NCBI GenBank assembly: GCA_024637255.1
Contig: JAGXFO010000018.1
Coordinates: 1 to 64,000 of the forward strand
Source: Sulfurovum sp.
GTDB taxonomy: Bacteria; Campylobacterota; Campylobacteria; Campylobacterales; Sulfurovaceae
DNA: 64,000 nucleotides
Reading direction: 5' to 3'
The position numbers and the translations under genes were made by a program. This document shows, piece by piece, positions 8,318 through 15,725 of this stretch (position 1 is the stretch's first letter; each line of letters opens with the position of its first letter). Under the pieces are notes generated by a model that saw only the letters and a list, made by a program, of their open reading frames with translations, did not search any database and was not told where the DNA came from.

Positions 8318-8818
8318 CTAATCTTTTTGAGATCGGACTTTTTTTGACTTTTCCATCACTTGTTCACAAAGACTTTGCTTATATGCAATGATTTCTTCTC
8401 TTGTCTGCTCACAGGCCGTTGAGATGATTTGTGCGGCAAGGATACCTGCATTTTTAGCTCCATTGAGTGCCACGGTAGCCACCGGAACGCCACCTGGCAT
8501 TTGCAATATGGAGAGTACTGAATCCCATCCATCAATGGAGTTACTTGACTTTACAGGCACACCTATCACGGGAAGTGGAGACAGAGAGGCTATCATACCG
8601 GGCAAGTGTGCAGCACCACCCGCTCCAGCAATAATCACTTGAATGCCGCGTTTATGTGCATTCTTCGAAAACTCAAAAAGTTTTTCTGGGGTTCTGTGGG
8701 CCGAGACGATATCTATCTCATACCCCACTTTAAATTGTTCCAAAATCTCAGCAGCTTCTTTCATGACCCCCAAATCAGAATCGGACCCCATAACAATACT
8801 CACTACTACTTTTCCCAT
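8318..8818 (-). CDS. purE: N5-carboxyaminoimidazole ribonucleotide mutase PurE (canonical copy)
   Basis: A class I PurE of 166 residues that converts N5-CAIR to CAIR in purine synthesis. The active-site elements are all canonical: MGSDSDLGVM, SAHRTPEKL (catalytic His), AGAGGAAHLPGM and LQMPGGVPVATVA. Its start overlaps the end of purK by 13 bases, so the two form a coupled purK-purE unit supplying both steps of the ATP-dependent route. A second, less canonical purE lies at 12767-13261, in the place where other Campylobacterota keep their only copy. Confidence 0.93.
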   Translation of the reverse strand: MGKVVVSIVMGSDSDLGVMKEAAEILEQFKVGYEIDIVSAHRTPEKLFEFSKNAHKRGIQVIIAGAGGAAHLPGMIASLSPLPVIGVPVKSSNSIDGWDSVLSILQMPGGVPVATVALNGAKNAGILAAQIISTACEQTREEIIAYKQSLCEQVMEKSKKVRSQKD

Positions 8819-9933
8819 GATTTTACCTTTATCAAATTTTTAACCTTATCTGCCTTTTTTAATGCGCCTTCGATGGAATCTGAAAGTATCGTTATATGTC
8901 CCATTTTTCTGTACGGTCTTGTACTTTTTTTACCATAAAGATGTATTTTTACACCTTCAATTGCCAAGCATTCAGCAAACCCTTCATACAACACTTTGCC
9001 ATAATACCCTGGGTCGCCCAAAAGATTTAGCATCACTGTGGACATCTTTAACTCTGTACTTCCCAGTGGAAGACCGAGTATCGCACGAAGTTGCTGTTCT
9101 AGCTGGGAGGTTACAACACTTTCCATGGTGTGGTGTCCGCTGTTATGAGGTCTTGGAGCTATTTCGTTAACAAGTATCTCGCCACGCTTATCTATAAAAA
9201 ACTCAACAGCCAAAAGCCCAACCATCTCCAGTTTTTCTATAATCTCAACGGCAAGCTCTTTGGACTTCTGGGCATCCTGCTGGCTTATCTTTGCGGGGCA
9301 AATTATCTCTTCTACTAGATTGGTCTGTGCACTAAAGATCATTTCCACCGCAGGAAAACAACGTACTTCACCTAAGCTGTTTCTTGCAACTATGACTGCT
9401 ACCTCTTTATCTATATCCACTTTTTGCTCAACCATGGAGCTACCATCCAGTAAGGTATCATCACAAGAATTGATAAGTGCCACACCTTGTCCGTCATAGC
9501 CACCTTTTCGTATCTTCTGCACAAAAGGATAAGTGAGTTGCGCATTTTTTATCGCTTCTTCTATCTCATCTTTATTTTGATAACATGCAAAAGATGATGT
9601 AGGTATATTGCACTTATGATAAAATTCTTTTTGAAGTCCCTTGTCTTGTATGAGTGCTAAAATATCTGGATCTGGAACCACACGACAGCCCTCTTTTTTT
9701 AGCTTTTGAAGTGCTTCTATGTTGACATTTTCAAGCTCAAACGTCAAGATATCTACAAGCTTTCCAAACTCATAAACAGTGTCAAAATCAGTAAAATCTC
9801 CTTTGACATAGGCAGAAGATATGCCTCTTGCGGAACATGCTTCATCAGGATCCAACACATACGTCTCTATATCCCATTTGCTCGCCTCCTGGATAAGCAT
9901 TTTACCCAACTGCCCACCTGCGATAACTCCCAT
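8806..9933 (-). CDS. purK: 5-(carboxyamino)imidazole ribonucleotide synthase PurK
   Basis: An ATP-grasp enzyme that makes N5-CAIR from AIR, ATP and bicarbonate. The N-terminal fold starts MGVIAGGQLGKMLIQEA. The ATP-grasp core shows VQKIRKGGYDGQGVAL and EILVNEIAPRPHNSGHHT. The start is uncertain: the ATG at 9933 fits the family N-terminus best, a TTG at 9939 would give MKMGVIAGGQ, and an in-frame GTG at 9969 lies directly after the glyQ stop. Downstream it overlaps purE by 13 bases. purK is not part of the Campylobacter version of this block, which suggests acquisition together with purE. Confidence 0.92.
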   Translation of the reverse strand: MGVIAGGQLGKMLIQEASKWDIETYVLDPDEACSARGISSAYVKGDFTDFDTVYEFGKLVDILTFELENVNIEALQKLKKEGCRVVPDPDILALIQDKGLQKEFYHKCNIPTSSFACYQNKDEIEEAIKNAQLTYPFVQKIRKGGYDGQGVALINSCDDTLLDGSSMVEQKVDIDKEVAVIVARNSLGEVRCFPAVEMIFSAQTNLVEEIICPAKISQQDAQKSKELAVEIIEKLEMVGLLAVEFFIDKRGEILVNEIAPRPHNSGHHTMESVVTSQLEQQLRAILGLPLGSTELKMSTVMLNLLGDPGYYGKVLYEGFAECLAIEGVKIHLYGKKSTRPYRKMGHITILSDSIEGALKKADKVKNLIKVKSWEK

Positions 9934-9969
9934 TTTCAAACTCGAAGTGATTAGTTTTTCAATCAACAC

Positions 9970-10851
9970 TTAAGATCTCACTCGTATATTACGTTCTTCT
10001 TCTTGGGCTTTATACAGTTCTGCACACCCAACAGAAAGCTCTCTTACTTTAAAAATATAGTTCTGCCTCTGGGCTTGGGAAATCGCTTTTCTGGCATCCA
10101 GTACATTAAATGCATGTGATGCTATCATACACTGGTCATAGGCAGGAAGAGGCAATCCTGCATCCATACAAAGCCTACACTCTTGGCTTGCATCCTCGAA
10201 GTGTCTCAGAAGCTTCTCGATAGTTGCCACTTCAAAATGATATTTGGAAAATTCATACTCTGTCTCCTTGTGTACATCGCCATACGTTGTGACTCTGTCA
10301 CCCATGCGGTTCCATACAAGGTCATAGACTGAATCTACACCTTGTAAATACATTGCAAGTCTCTCTGTACCATAGGTGATTTCTACGGCTACAGGATCAC
10401 AAGCGATGCCTCCAACCTGCTGAAAATATGTAAACTGTGTCACTTCCATACCATCAAGCCATACCTCCCAACCAAGACCCCAGGCACCTAAGGTTGGGGA
10501 CTCCCAGTTGTCCTCTACAAAGCGGATATCATGCTCTTGCAGGTTAAGCCCTAAGTATTCCAAGGACCTTAAGTAAAGCTCTTGAATATTGTCAGGACTA
10601 GGCTTAATAAGCACCTGAAACTGATAGTATGCGCCGAGACGATTAGGGTTTTCCCCATAGCGTCCGTCTGTCGGACGGCGGGATGGTGCTACATAGGCAG
10701 CAGACCAAGGCTGAGAGTCTAAACTTCTAAGCAGTGTAGAAGGATGAAATGTCCCTGCACCTGAAGGTATGTCGTAAGGCTGTACAATATTACACCCCTG
10801 CTCTGCCCAATATTGCTGTAGCTTTAGTAGCAGTTCACTAAATGTTAGCAT
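9970..10851 (-). CDS. glyQ: Glycyl-tRNA synthetase alpha subunit
   Basis: The alpha chain of the bacterial alpha2-beta2 type glycyl-tRNA synthetase, 293 residues, which forms glycyl-adenylate and charges tRNA-Gly. The signature N-terminus is visible: LQQYWAEQGCNIVQPYD, GAGTFHPSTLLRSL and VAPSRRPTDGRYGENPNRL, as are ITYGTERLAMYLQG and CLACYD-like tail elements (PLPAYDQCM). The beta subunit gene glyS is not in this window. The start overlaps the end of the nuclease-like gene by 7 bases, so the ATPase-nuclease pair may now read through into this essential gene. Confidence 0.96.
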   Translation of the reverse strand: MLTFSELLLKLQQYWAEQGCNIVQPYDIPSGAGTFHPSTLLRSLDSQPWSAAYVAPSRRPTDGRYGENPNRLGAYYQFQVLIKPSPDNIQELYLRSLEYLGLNLQEHDIRFVEDNWESPTLGAWGLGWEVWLDGMEVTQFTYFQQVGGIACDPVAVEITYGTERLAMYLQGVDSVYDLVWNRMGDRVTTYGDVHKETEYEFSKYHFEVATIEKLLRHFEDASQECRLCMDAGLPLPAYDQCMIASHAFNVLDARKAISQAQRQNYIFKVRELSVGCAELYKAQEEERNIRVRS

Positions 10852-11375
10852 GCTAACTCCCTTTCTGTTTTCTTTTTAAATTGTTCTGCAAAAAATTCTA
10901 CATTATTTGTAAAAATATGATCTACCAGATTGTTATATTTTTCCAAACCAAATTTTATAGCACCTTTACCTATTCCACATTTATAACTATCTCTAGGTTC
11001 AGTGCATTTCTTATACACAACACAGTAAATAAAAATATAATCATTTTTTTGAATATTCTCTGCAGACAATAAAATATCCAATTCTTTTTTCCCTTGCTCT
11101 AATTTTCCTTGAATATCCGCATTATTAATATCTCTTGGTATTTGATTTTTAAATTCTATACAATAAATATTTATGCCATCTATATAAATAGCATCAAATG
11201 ATTTTGGTCTATCGTCTGAATTAGGATATTTATCTTCTAATATAGCATCAAAATTGATAACTTTTTGACTTTCATCATTACAAAGATACTCATCATTTTC
11301 ACTATCATAACTTGTCTTCTTAAAACTATCGTTGAAGGTAGTATATTTTCGTACTAAGTGTTCAATATCAGACAT
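10845..11375 (-). CDS. Small PD-(D/E)XK nuclease-like protein paired with an AAA ATPase
   Basis: A 176-residue protein that I do not recognise by name. A restriction-endonuclease-like core is suggested by SFDAIYIDGINIYCIEFKNQ: Asp61, then Glu74-x-Lys76 at the end of a hydrophobic strand, the D...ExK pattern of PD-(D/E)XK enzymes. A helix rich in Lys/Gln follows (KLEQGKKELD). No signal peptide or membrane segment is seen. It overlaps the ATPase gene by 8 bases upstream and the glyQ start by 7 bases downstream. The sequence is notably AT-rich. I infer a nuclease effector with the ATPase as sensor, possibly an anti-phage pair. The nuclease call rests on one motif. Confidence 0.6.
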   Translation of the reverse strand: MSDIEHLVRKYTTFNDSFKKTSYDSENDEYLCNDESQKVINFDAILEDKYPNSDDRPKSFDAIYIDGINIYCIEFKNQIPRDINNADIQGKLEQGKKELDILLSAENIQKNDYIFIYCVVYKKCTEPRDSYKCGIGKGAIKFGLEKYNNLVDHIFTNNVEFFAEQFKKKTERELAC

Positions 11376-12738
11376 TCATAAATGCCTTACTATCCATTTC
11401 TTCAAATGTTTCAAAAGGTTCTGATAGCTTTTTAAATATTTGATAAAGTGTTTCTGAATTACTATTATCAATCTTTAATATAGATTCGTCTTTTGCTAAA
11501 TAAAAATTTCTATTCATAGCTATATCTTCACTATATCTTTGTAAAGCTTCAATCATATATGGACTATGAGAAGTCACCAGTACATTTATATCATTTTTAA
11601 CTAATTCAATAATGAATTCTGCATATTTTATTTGCCATTTAGGATGAAGATGTACTTCAGGTTCATCAAGAATTAATAATGATCTTTGATTAATAAAACC
11701 ACTTTTAATCAGCATCTGTATAATTCCAAATGCTTTAATCCCTGTTGCTGTATTTAAACTATCAAATGTTTTTCCACCTGTAGATACATACATAAAATCT
11801 TTTGTTTTTTTATTATATTTAATATTACCATTCATAATATCTGACAACTTATCTAATAGTGCCTCAATATCAAAATCACTAAAAAAAATCTCTACATCAA
11901 AAAAATCTTCAGAATAAGCAGATTCTTTCATTTTCTCTATCAAATCTTTTATATGAAGAGTTGTATTTGGTCTTCTATTATGCATAATTTTTTCATCTTT
12001 ATCTATTTCTTCAAAGTAAGTTTTTGAATTGTCAATAGCTTCTGATAATTGTAATAATACTGGGCTTTCAATAAAAGTAGAATCAGAAAAATATAATTCA
12101 TCAAAAATATTAAACTCTTCTATTTTATTATTGTGCACAATTATATCAAGTATTTGATTTTCACCTTCAAATATTTTAATTTCCGATTTTTCGTCAAGAT
12201 GATTCTGATTAGATATTTTTCCTTTGAACTCAGAGATTAAAACTTTTTTAAATGCTCTTTTTTGTGCTTCTGTTTTATTTTCTTGAGTCATTGATATTTT
12301 TTTCAAGTCCAATAATCTTTTTTCGACATCAGACAAATACGAGACATGATTACTATTATCTACTTCAATATCAAATAGGGATTGCTGTTTCATAGCATCA
12401 AGAGTTTTAAATCTTTCTTGAATAGCATGATTAAGTGAAGTTTGTTCTATATCTCTCTTAAATTTGGGAGGATACAGTAATTTTCTTAATTCTATATTTT
12501 CAGAAAAATCCATTTTTCGTCTTAATTGAAAATAATTTTTTTCAATTAATGAAAATATTTTTTCTTCTTTACTTTCCTCTAAATCTTCCTTATATCTACT
12601 ACTTGCCTTAATAATAGAAAATAAAAGTTTACCTACTGTACTCTTCCCAGTATTATTTTCTCCAGCAATCACAGTAAGCCCATCAAGCTTTAAATTTGCT
12701 TCTTTTATCATTCCGATATTTTTTAACTGGAGTTCCAT
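11368..12738 (-). CDS. AAA (ABC/OLD-type) ATPase of a putative two-gene defence islet
   Basis: A 456-residue ABC-class AAA ATPase of the AAA_15/OLD kind. Walker A is GENNTGKST (residues 26-34). A 270-residue charged coiled-coil-like insert follows, then a degenerate signature (STGGKTFDSLNTATG, about 319-333), Walker B LLILDEPEVHLHP (354-366) and the switch His391 in TSHSPYMIEAL. No TOPRIM domain follows, unlike true OLD nucleases. It lies 28 bases after purE and overlaps the nuclease-like gene by 8 bases. Such ATPases act as sensors in systems such as Gabija, Septu and PARIS, but this protein's own role is inferred. Confidence 0.8.
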   Translation of the reverse strand: MELQLKNIGMIKEANLKLDGLTVIAGENNTGKSTVGKLLFSIIKASSRYKEDLEESKEEKIFSLIEKNYFQLRRKMDFSENIELRKLLYPPKFKRDIEQTSLNHAIQERFKTLDAMKQQSLFDIEVDNSNHVSYLSDVEKRLLDLKKISMTQENKTEAQKRAFKKVLISEFKGKISNQNHLDEKSEIKIFEGENQILDIIVHNNKIEEFNIFDELYFSDSTFIESPVLLQLSEAIDNSKTYFEEIDKDEKIMHNRRPNTTLHIKDLIEKMKESAYSEDFFDVEIFFSDFDIEALLDKLSDIMNGNIKYNKKTKDFMYVSTGGKTFDSLNTATGIKAFGIIQMLIKSGFINQRSLLILDEPEVHLHPKWQIKYAEFIIELVKNDINVLVTSHSPYMIEALQRYSEDIAMNRNFYLAKDESILKIDNSNSETLYQIFKKLSEPFETFEEMDSKAFMNV

Positions 12739-12766
12739 ACTTTTTCCTTACCTATTCAAATATATT

Positions 12767-13261
12767 TTAAAGTATTGTTTCAATCTCTGAAGAGTCAAGC
12801 TCTACTTTTTTTGCTTTGCTTATGCGGTCTTCTTGAAGTTTTACTCTAAGTTCATCATCTTGCAGTGCCATGATTTGTATAGCCAGATACGCGGCATTAA
12901 TTGCGCCTGCTATGCCTATGGCAAGTGTTCCTACTGGCATACCAGCTGGCATCATCACAGTAGAAAGAAGTGAATCTTCACCCTTAAGTGCTCCACTTTC
13001 TATAGGTACGCCAAGTACTGGCTTAGTCGTAGAGGTTGCTAATGCACCCGCAAGGTGGGCAGCCATACCTGATGCTGCTATAAACACTTGCGCACCTTTA
13101 GCTTCTGCTTCTTTGACATAGGTTTTAGTTCTCTCAGGACTTCTGTGCGCTGAAGAGATAATAAGCTCATACAGCACACCAAACTTTTTCAATGTTTCTG
13201 AACACTCAGACATAATGCTATAGTCACTTTTACTTTCCATTACGATTGATACAAATTTCAT
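12767..13261 (-). CDS. purE: PurE-like AIR mutase/carboxylase, second divergent copy
   Basis: A PurE paralogue of 164 residues. SAHRSPERT keeps the catalytic His, and AASGMAAHLAGALA resembles the variant common outside enteric bacteria. Two changes stand out: the phosphate/active-site loop normally reading MGSxSD is MESKSD (Gly9 to Glu), and the MPGG/MPRG loop is MPAG. Its place beside the U32 gene and near glyQ is where Campylobacter keeps purE, so this is probably the ancestral copy, perhaps relaxed since a canonical purK-purE pair is present at 8318-9933. It could still be active; the sequence alone does not decide. Confidence 0.85.
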   Translation of the reverse strand: MKFVSIVMESKSDYSIMSECSETLKKFGVLYELIISSAHRSPERTKTYVKEAEAKGAQVFIAASGMAAHLAGALATSTTKPVLGVPIESGALKGEDSLLSTVMMPAGMPVGTLAIGIAGAINAAYLAIQIMALQDDELRVKLQEDRISKAKKVELDSSEIETIL

Positions 13262-13270
13262 TTTATATCC

Positions 13271-14617
13271 TTAATTATTTTTACTCTCTTGTTCTTGCCT
13301 CATAGGTGTTGAGCTCTCCGCTAGGCCCTTCTTTTCTAATGCCTCATCTATCTTGCGTCTCAAGATAGTATAGCTTGGCAATTGAGTAGGTAAGAGAATA
13401 TCATGTAAATCACCAGAGTGGATGCACTCAAACTCTTTACCCGACGTAGAGAGCATCTTCTTGAATGTCAGCCAATACTGTCCATTTACCTCATCTATCT
13501 TACCAATATCATTGTCTGCCATCTCAATAGTTGCGCCAACGGGTAAAACTATCTCTACAGAGTCCCCTATGCACGTTTTATCTTTACATTTCCATGAGAG
13601 TCCATCTTCACTGACCAGTCCTGCTACCTGATGGGTACCGTACTGCATGGAAAAGTCATTGGACTCTGTATTGTTTCTCTCAAAAGGACGCGAGAGCAAA
13701 TAGGCATCGGTAAATCCACGGTTCTGTGTGGTGCCAAGTTCACGTTGATAACGCGTTTCATCAAAGTCGTTGGCATAGTAGTCATCTATCGCATGACGGT
13801 AGGCTTTTGTTACCACGCCCGCATAATAAGGAGACTTGGTACGTCCTTCAATCTTCAATGAGTCTATGACCCCTGACTTTAGTATTTCATCTACGTGCGA
13901 TGCCATATTCATGTCTTTGGCATTCATAATGTACGTACCGATACCCTCTTCTTCGTCCAGTCTGAATGTGGTTCCAGATTCAGGATTGTGCGCGTAGATC
14001 TCATAAGGAAAACGACAGTCATTAGCACAAGATCCGCGGTTGGGTACACGCCCCGTTTGCAGCGAAGAGATGAGACAACGTCCTGAATAAGCAAAACACA
14101 TCGAACCATGCACAAAAATCTCAAGTTCCAAGTCAGGCAAATGTGTTTTAATTGCTTCGCAATCCTTCAAAGATATCTCACGGGCAACAATAATACGTTT
14201 TACCCCTAAATCATAATAAACCTCTGCATCCATTGCATTCATCACATTGGCCTGTGTAGAAAGGTGGATAGGAATATCAGGCGCAACGCGATGGGCTATT
14301 TTTACTACACCTGGGCTAGAGACAATCAATGCATCCGGTTTAAGTTCAGCTATCTTGGCAATATGGTTTTCATAGAGTTTTAGTTGCGAGTTAAAAGGGA
14401 ATGAGTTAACCGTTGAGTACACTTTTTTGCCTCGTGCATGGGCATAAGCTATACCCTCAGCATAGGCGTCCATGTCGAACTCTTTACCTGAACGTATACG
14501 TAATGAAAAAGTACTTGTACCTCCATATACAGCGTCAGCACCATAGTTTAGAGCAATTTTCATCTTCTCTAAGTTACCTGCTGGTGCTAAAAGTTCTACT
14601 TTGTTTTGTAATGTCAT
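13271..14617 (-). CDS. U32 peptidase-family protein, TrhP/YegQ-like tRNA hydroxylation protein
   Basis: A protein of 448 residues, the size of E. coli YegQ (TrhP), which is required for prephenate-dependent 5-hydroxyuridine formation at tRNA position 34. The U32 signature is complete: EIFVHGSMCFAYSGRCLIS near residues 170-188. NRGSCANDCRFPYE adds further cysteines, which in the family bind an iron-sulfur cluster. The N-terminal barrel starts VELLAPAGNLEKMKIAL. Despite the family name, peptidase activity is doubtful. It lies 9 bases upstream of the purE paralogue on the same strand, the same order as in Campylobacter. Confidence 0.85.
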   Translation of the reverse strand: MTLQNKVELLAPAGNLEKMKIALNYGADAVYGGTSTFSLRIRSGKEFDMDAYAEGIAYAHARGKKVYSTVNSFPFNSQLKLYENHIAKIAELKPDALIVSSPGVVKIAHRVAPDIPIHLSTQANVMNAMDAEVYYDLGVKRIIVAREISLKDCEAIKTHLPDLELEIFVHGSMCFAYSGRCLISSLQTGRVPNRGSCANDCRFPYEIYAHNPESGTTFRLDEEEGIGTYIMNAKDMNMASHVDEILKSGVIDSLKIEGRTKSPYYAGVVTKAYRHAIDDYYANDFDETRYQRELGTTQNRGFTDAYLLSRPFERNNTESNDFSMQYGTHQVAGLVSEDGLSWKCKDKTCIGDSVEIVLPVGATIEMADNDIGKIDEVNGQYWLTFKKMLSTSGKEFECIHSGDLHDILLPTQLPSYTILRRKIDEALEKKGLAESSTPMRQEQESKNN

Positions 14618-14696
14618 TTTTTTCCTAGAATAAAAGAGGGTTAATTTTGCTTTTATTCTATCCTATTAGTGGTAAAAAATAGGTTTTTTCTAAAAA

Positions 14697-15416
14697 TTAA
14701 GCGTACCATTCACTTGGCGCATGCTCTAAATCTACAAGCAAGATTTCATGTATCGCATCTTGATTAATAAGAAATACGTCTACTACATCCGGATCAAACT
14801 GTATGCCGCTTCTTCCCTCCACATACTCTAAAATATTTTTATATTCCCATGCATTTCGACCTGGTCTTTGTCTAAAGAGTGCGCTCACGGTATCTGCCAC
14901 TGCCACTATACGTGAAGCTATATCTATTTCTTTATTCTTTTTTTGTGAAGGATATCCTCCACCATCCCACCATTCATGATGTCCCTCAGAAATGACAGCT
15001 GCCAAGTCTGTTGTAGGCAAATTTTGAACCTCTAAAAGATCCTTTCCCATAAACGTATGATACTTAATAGCTTCAAATTCTTCAAAAGTTAGCTTTTCAT
15101 CTTTCTGATATATTTCCCGACAAATCATAACATTACCGACATCATAAATTCTTGCGGCCTGTTCAAGCTTCTCGCAATACGTTAAACCGTGTCCTAAAGA
15201 CTGTCCTAAAATTTTACTGATTTGTGCTATTTGACGCATTTGATTTCTATCTTTTCCATGTGCTAAAAGCGATGCAGCAAATATCTCTATCACCTTCTCT
15301 TCTAGAGAAAAATTCTTTGGATTTGCATGACGTACTTTGCTTAGCACACTCTCAAGAGACTTTTTGTTTTCTAATTTAAGTAAGTTTAATTGTGTGATAT
15401 TCATATAATTGGTCAT
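14697..15416 (-). CDS. HD-GYP domain protein with altered HD motif
   Basis: A 239-residue stand-alone HD-GYP-type protein, a fold that hydrolyses c-di-GMP or 3',3'-cGAMP. Visible elements are His120, EGHHEWWDGGGYP (146-156, with the GYP triad), VAVADTVSAL (Asp174) and RPGRNAW. However, the name-giving HD pair is YD (Tyr91-Asp92 in IYDVGNVMI, where HDIGK is usual), so one metal ligand is missing and activity may be reduced or lost. No receiver or membrane domain precedes it. The 130-base leader contains a GEMM-I-type riboswitch followed by an intrinsic terminator, so expression probably answers to a cyclic dinucleotide. Confidence 0.85.
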   Translation of the reverse strand: MTNYMNITQLNLLKLENKKSLESVLSKVRHANPKNFSLEEKVIEIFAASLLAHGKDRNQMRQIAQISKILGQSLGHGLTYCEKLEQAARIYDVGNVMICREIYQKDEKLTFEEFEAIKYHTFMGKDLLEVQNLPTTDLAAVISEGHHEWWDGGGYPSQKKNKEIDIASRIVAVADTVSALFRQRPGRNAWEYKNILEYVEGRSGIQFDPDVVDVFLINQDAIHEILLVDLEHAPSEWYA

Positions 15417-15449
15417 AATTTAGTTCCTATAAAATAAAAGTTCATCATA

Positions 15450-15489
15450 GAAAAAAAGAGGATGTACTCCTCAGAGAGGATACAATCCT
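15450..15489 (-). terminator. Intrinsic terminator, expression platform of the GEMM riboswitch
   Basis: On the minus strand, just after the aptamer, a hairpin with an inner stem TCCTC/GAGGA and outer pairs GTA/TAC and GG/CC is followed by TCTTTTTTTCT (15450-15458). It lies between the aptamer and the HD-GYP start at 15416. It can therefore decide whether transcription continues into the gene. The 5' arm begins immediately after the aptamer's closing helix, as expected for ligand-dependent switching. Confidence 0.75.
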
Positions 15490-15564
15490 ATTGGTAACCT
15501 GGCAACCTACTAGAGACCCATGGCTTTCCGTCCTTATCTCGCAATAAGTTTGGCTTTTTCAATA
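15489..15564 (-). ncRNA. GEMM-I (cyclic-dinucleotide) riboswitch aptamer
   Basis: Read on the minus strand, all parts of the GEMM-I fold are present. A closing helix pairs TATTG (15564-15560) with CAATA (15493-15489). AGCCAAAC leads into a perfect 6-bp hairpin capped by a GCGA tetraloop (15533-15548). GGACGGAAAGCC (15522-15533) is the tetraloop-receptor/ligand segment, and a second arm ends GTTGCCAGGTTACC (15493-15506). The bases before AAAC are AGCC, where the Vibrio c-di-GMP switch has GGGC, with a matching C-to-G change in the ACGG element, as in Geobacter-type members. The ligand (c-di-GMP or 3',3'-cGAMP) is not settled. Confidence 0.82.
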
Positions 15565-15725
15565 CGATATGATGATTAAAATACATAAAATAATACTTTT
15601 CTAATCACATAGCTACACTATAAGATAAAAAAGTCAAAAAAAAGTCAAAAAATAATTTATGAATGGCTAATTATCTTTGCAAGACCAAGTTTTATGCTAA
15701 ACTAACAATAAACAAAGAATTTTAT
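15565..15725. other. Divergent promoter region between the HD-GYP riboswitch and hisJ-like gene
   Basis: About 160 AT-rich bases separate the riboswitch from the plus-strand PHP phosphatase. Promoters for both directions must lie here. TATGATGATTAAAATAC and its complement offer several AT-rich -10 candidates, but none is convincing enough to mark. No further gene or RNA is seen. Confidence 0.4.

Noticed and set aside
12767..13261. The second purE as a pseudogene
   Set aside because: The frame is full length, has no stop or shift and keeps the catalytic His; only two loop substitutions are unusual, so it is kept as a CDS.
13271..14617. A collagenase/virulence protease
   Set aside because: U32 proteins of this size and signature are RNA hydroxylation factors (TrhP/YegQ); the protease label is historical.
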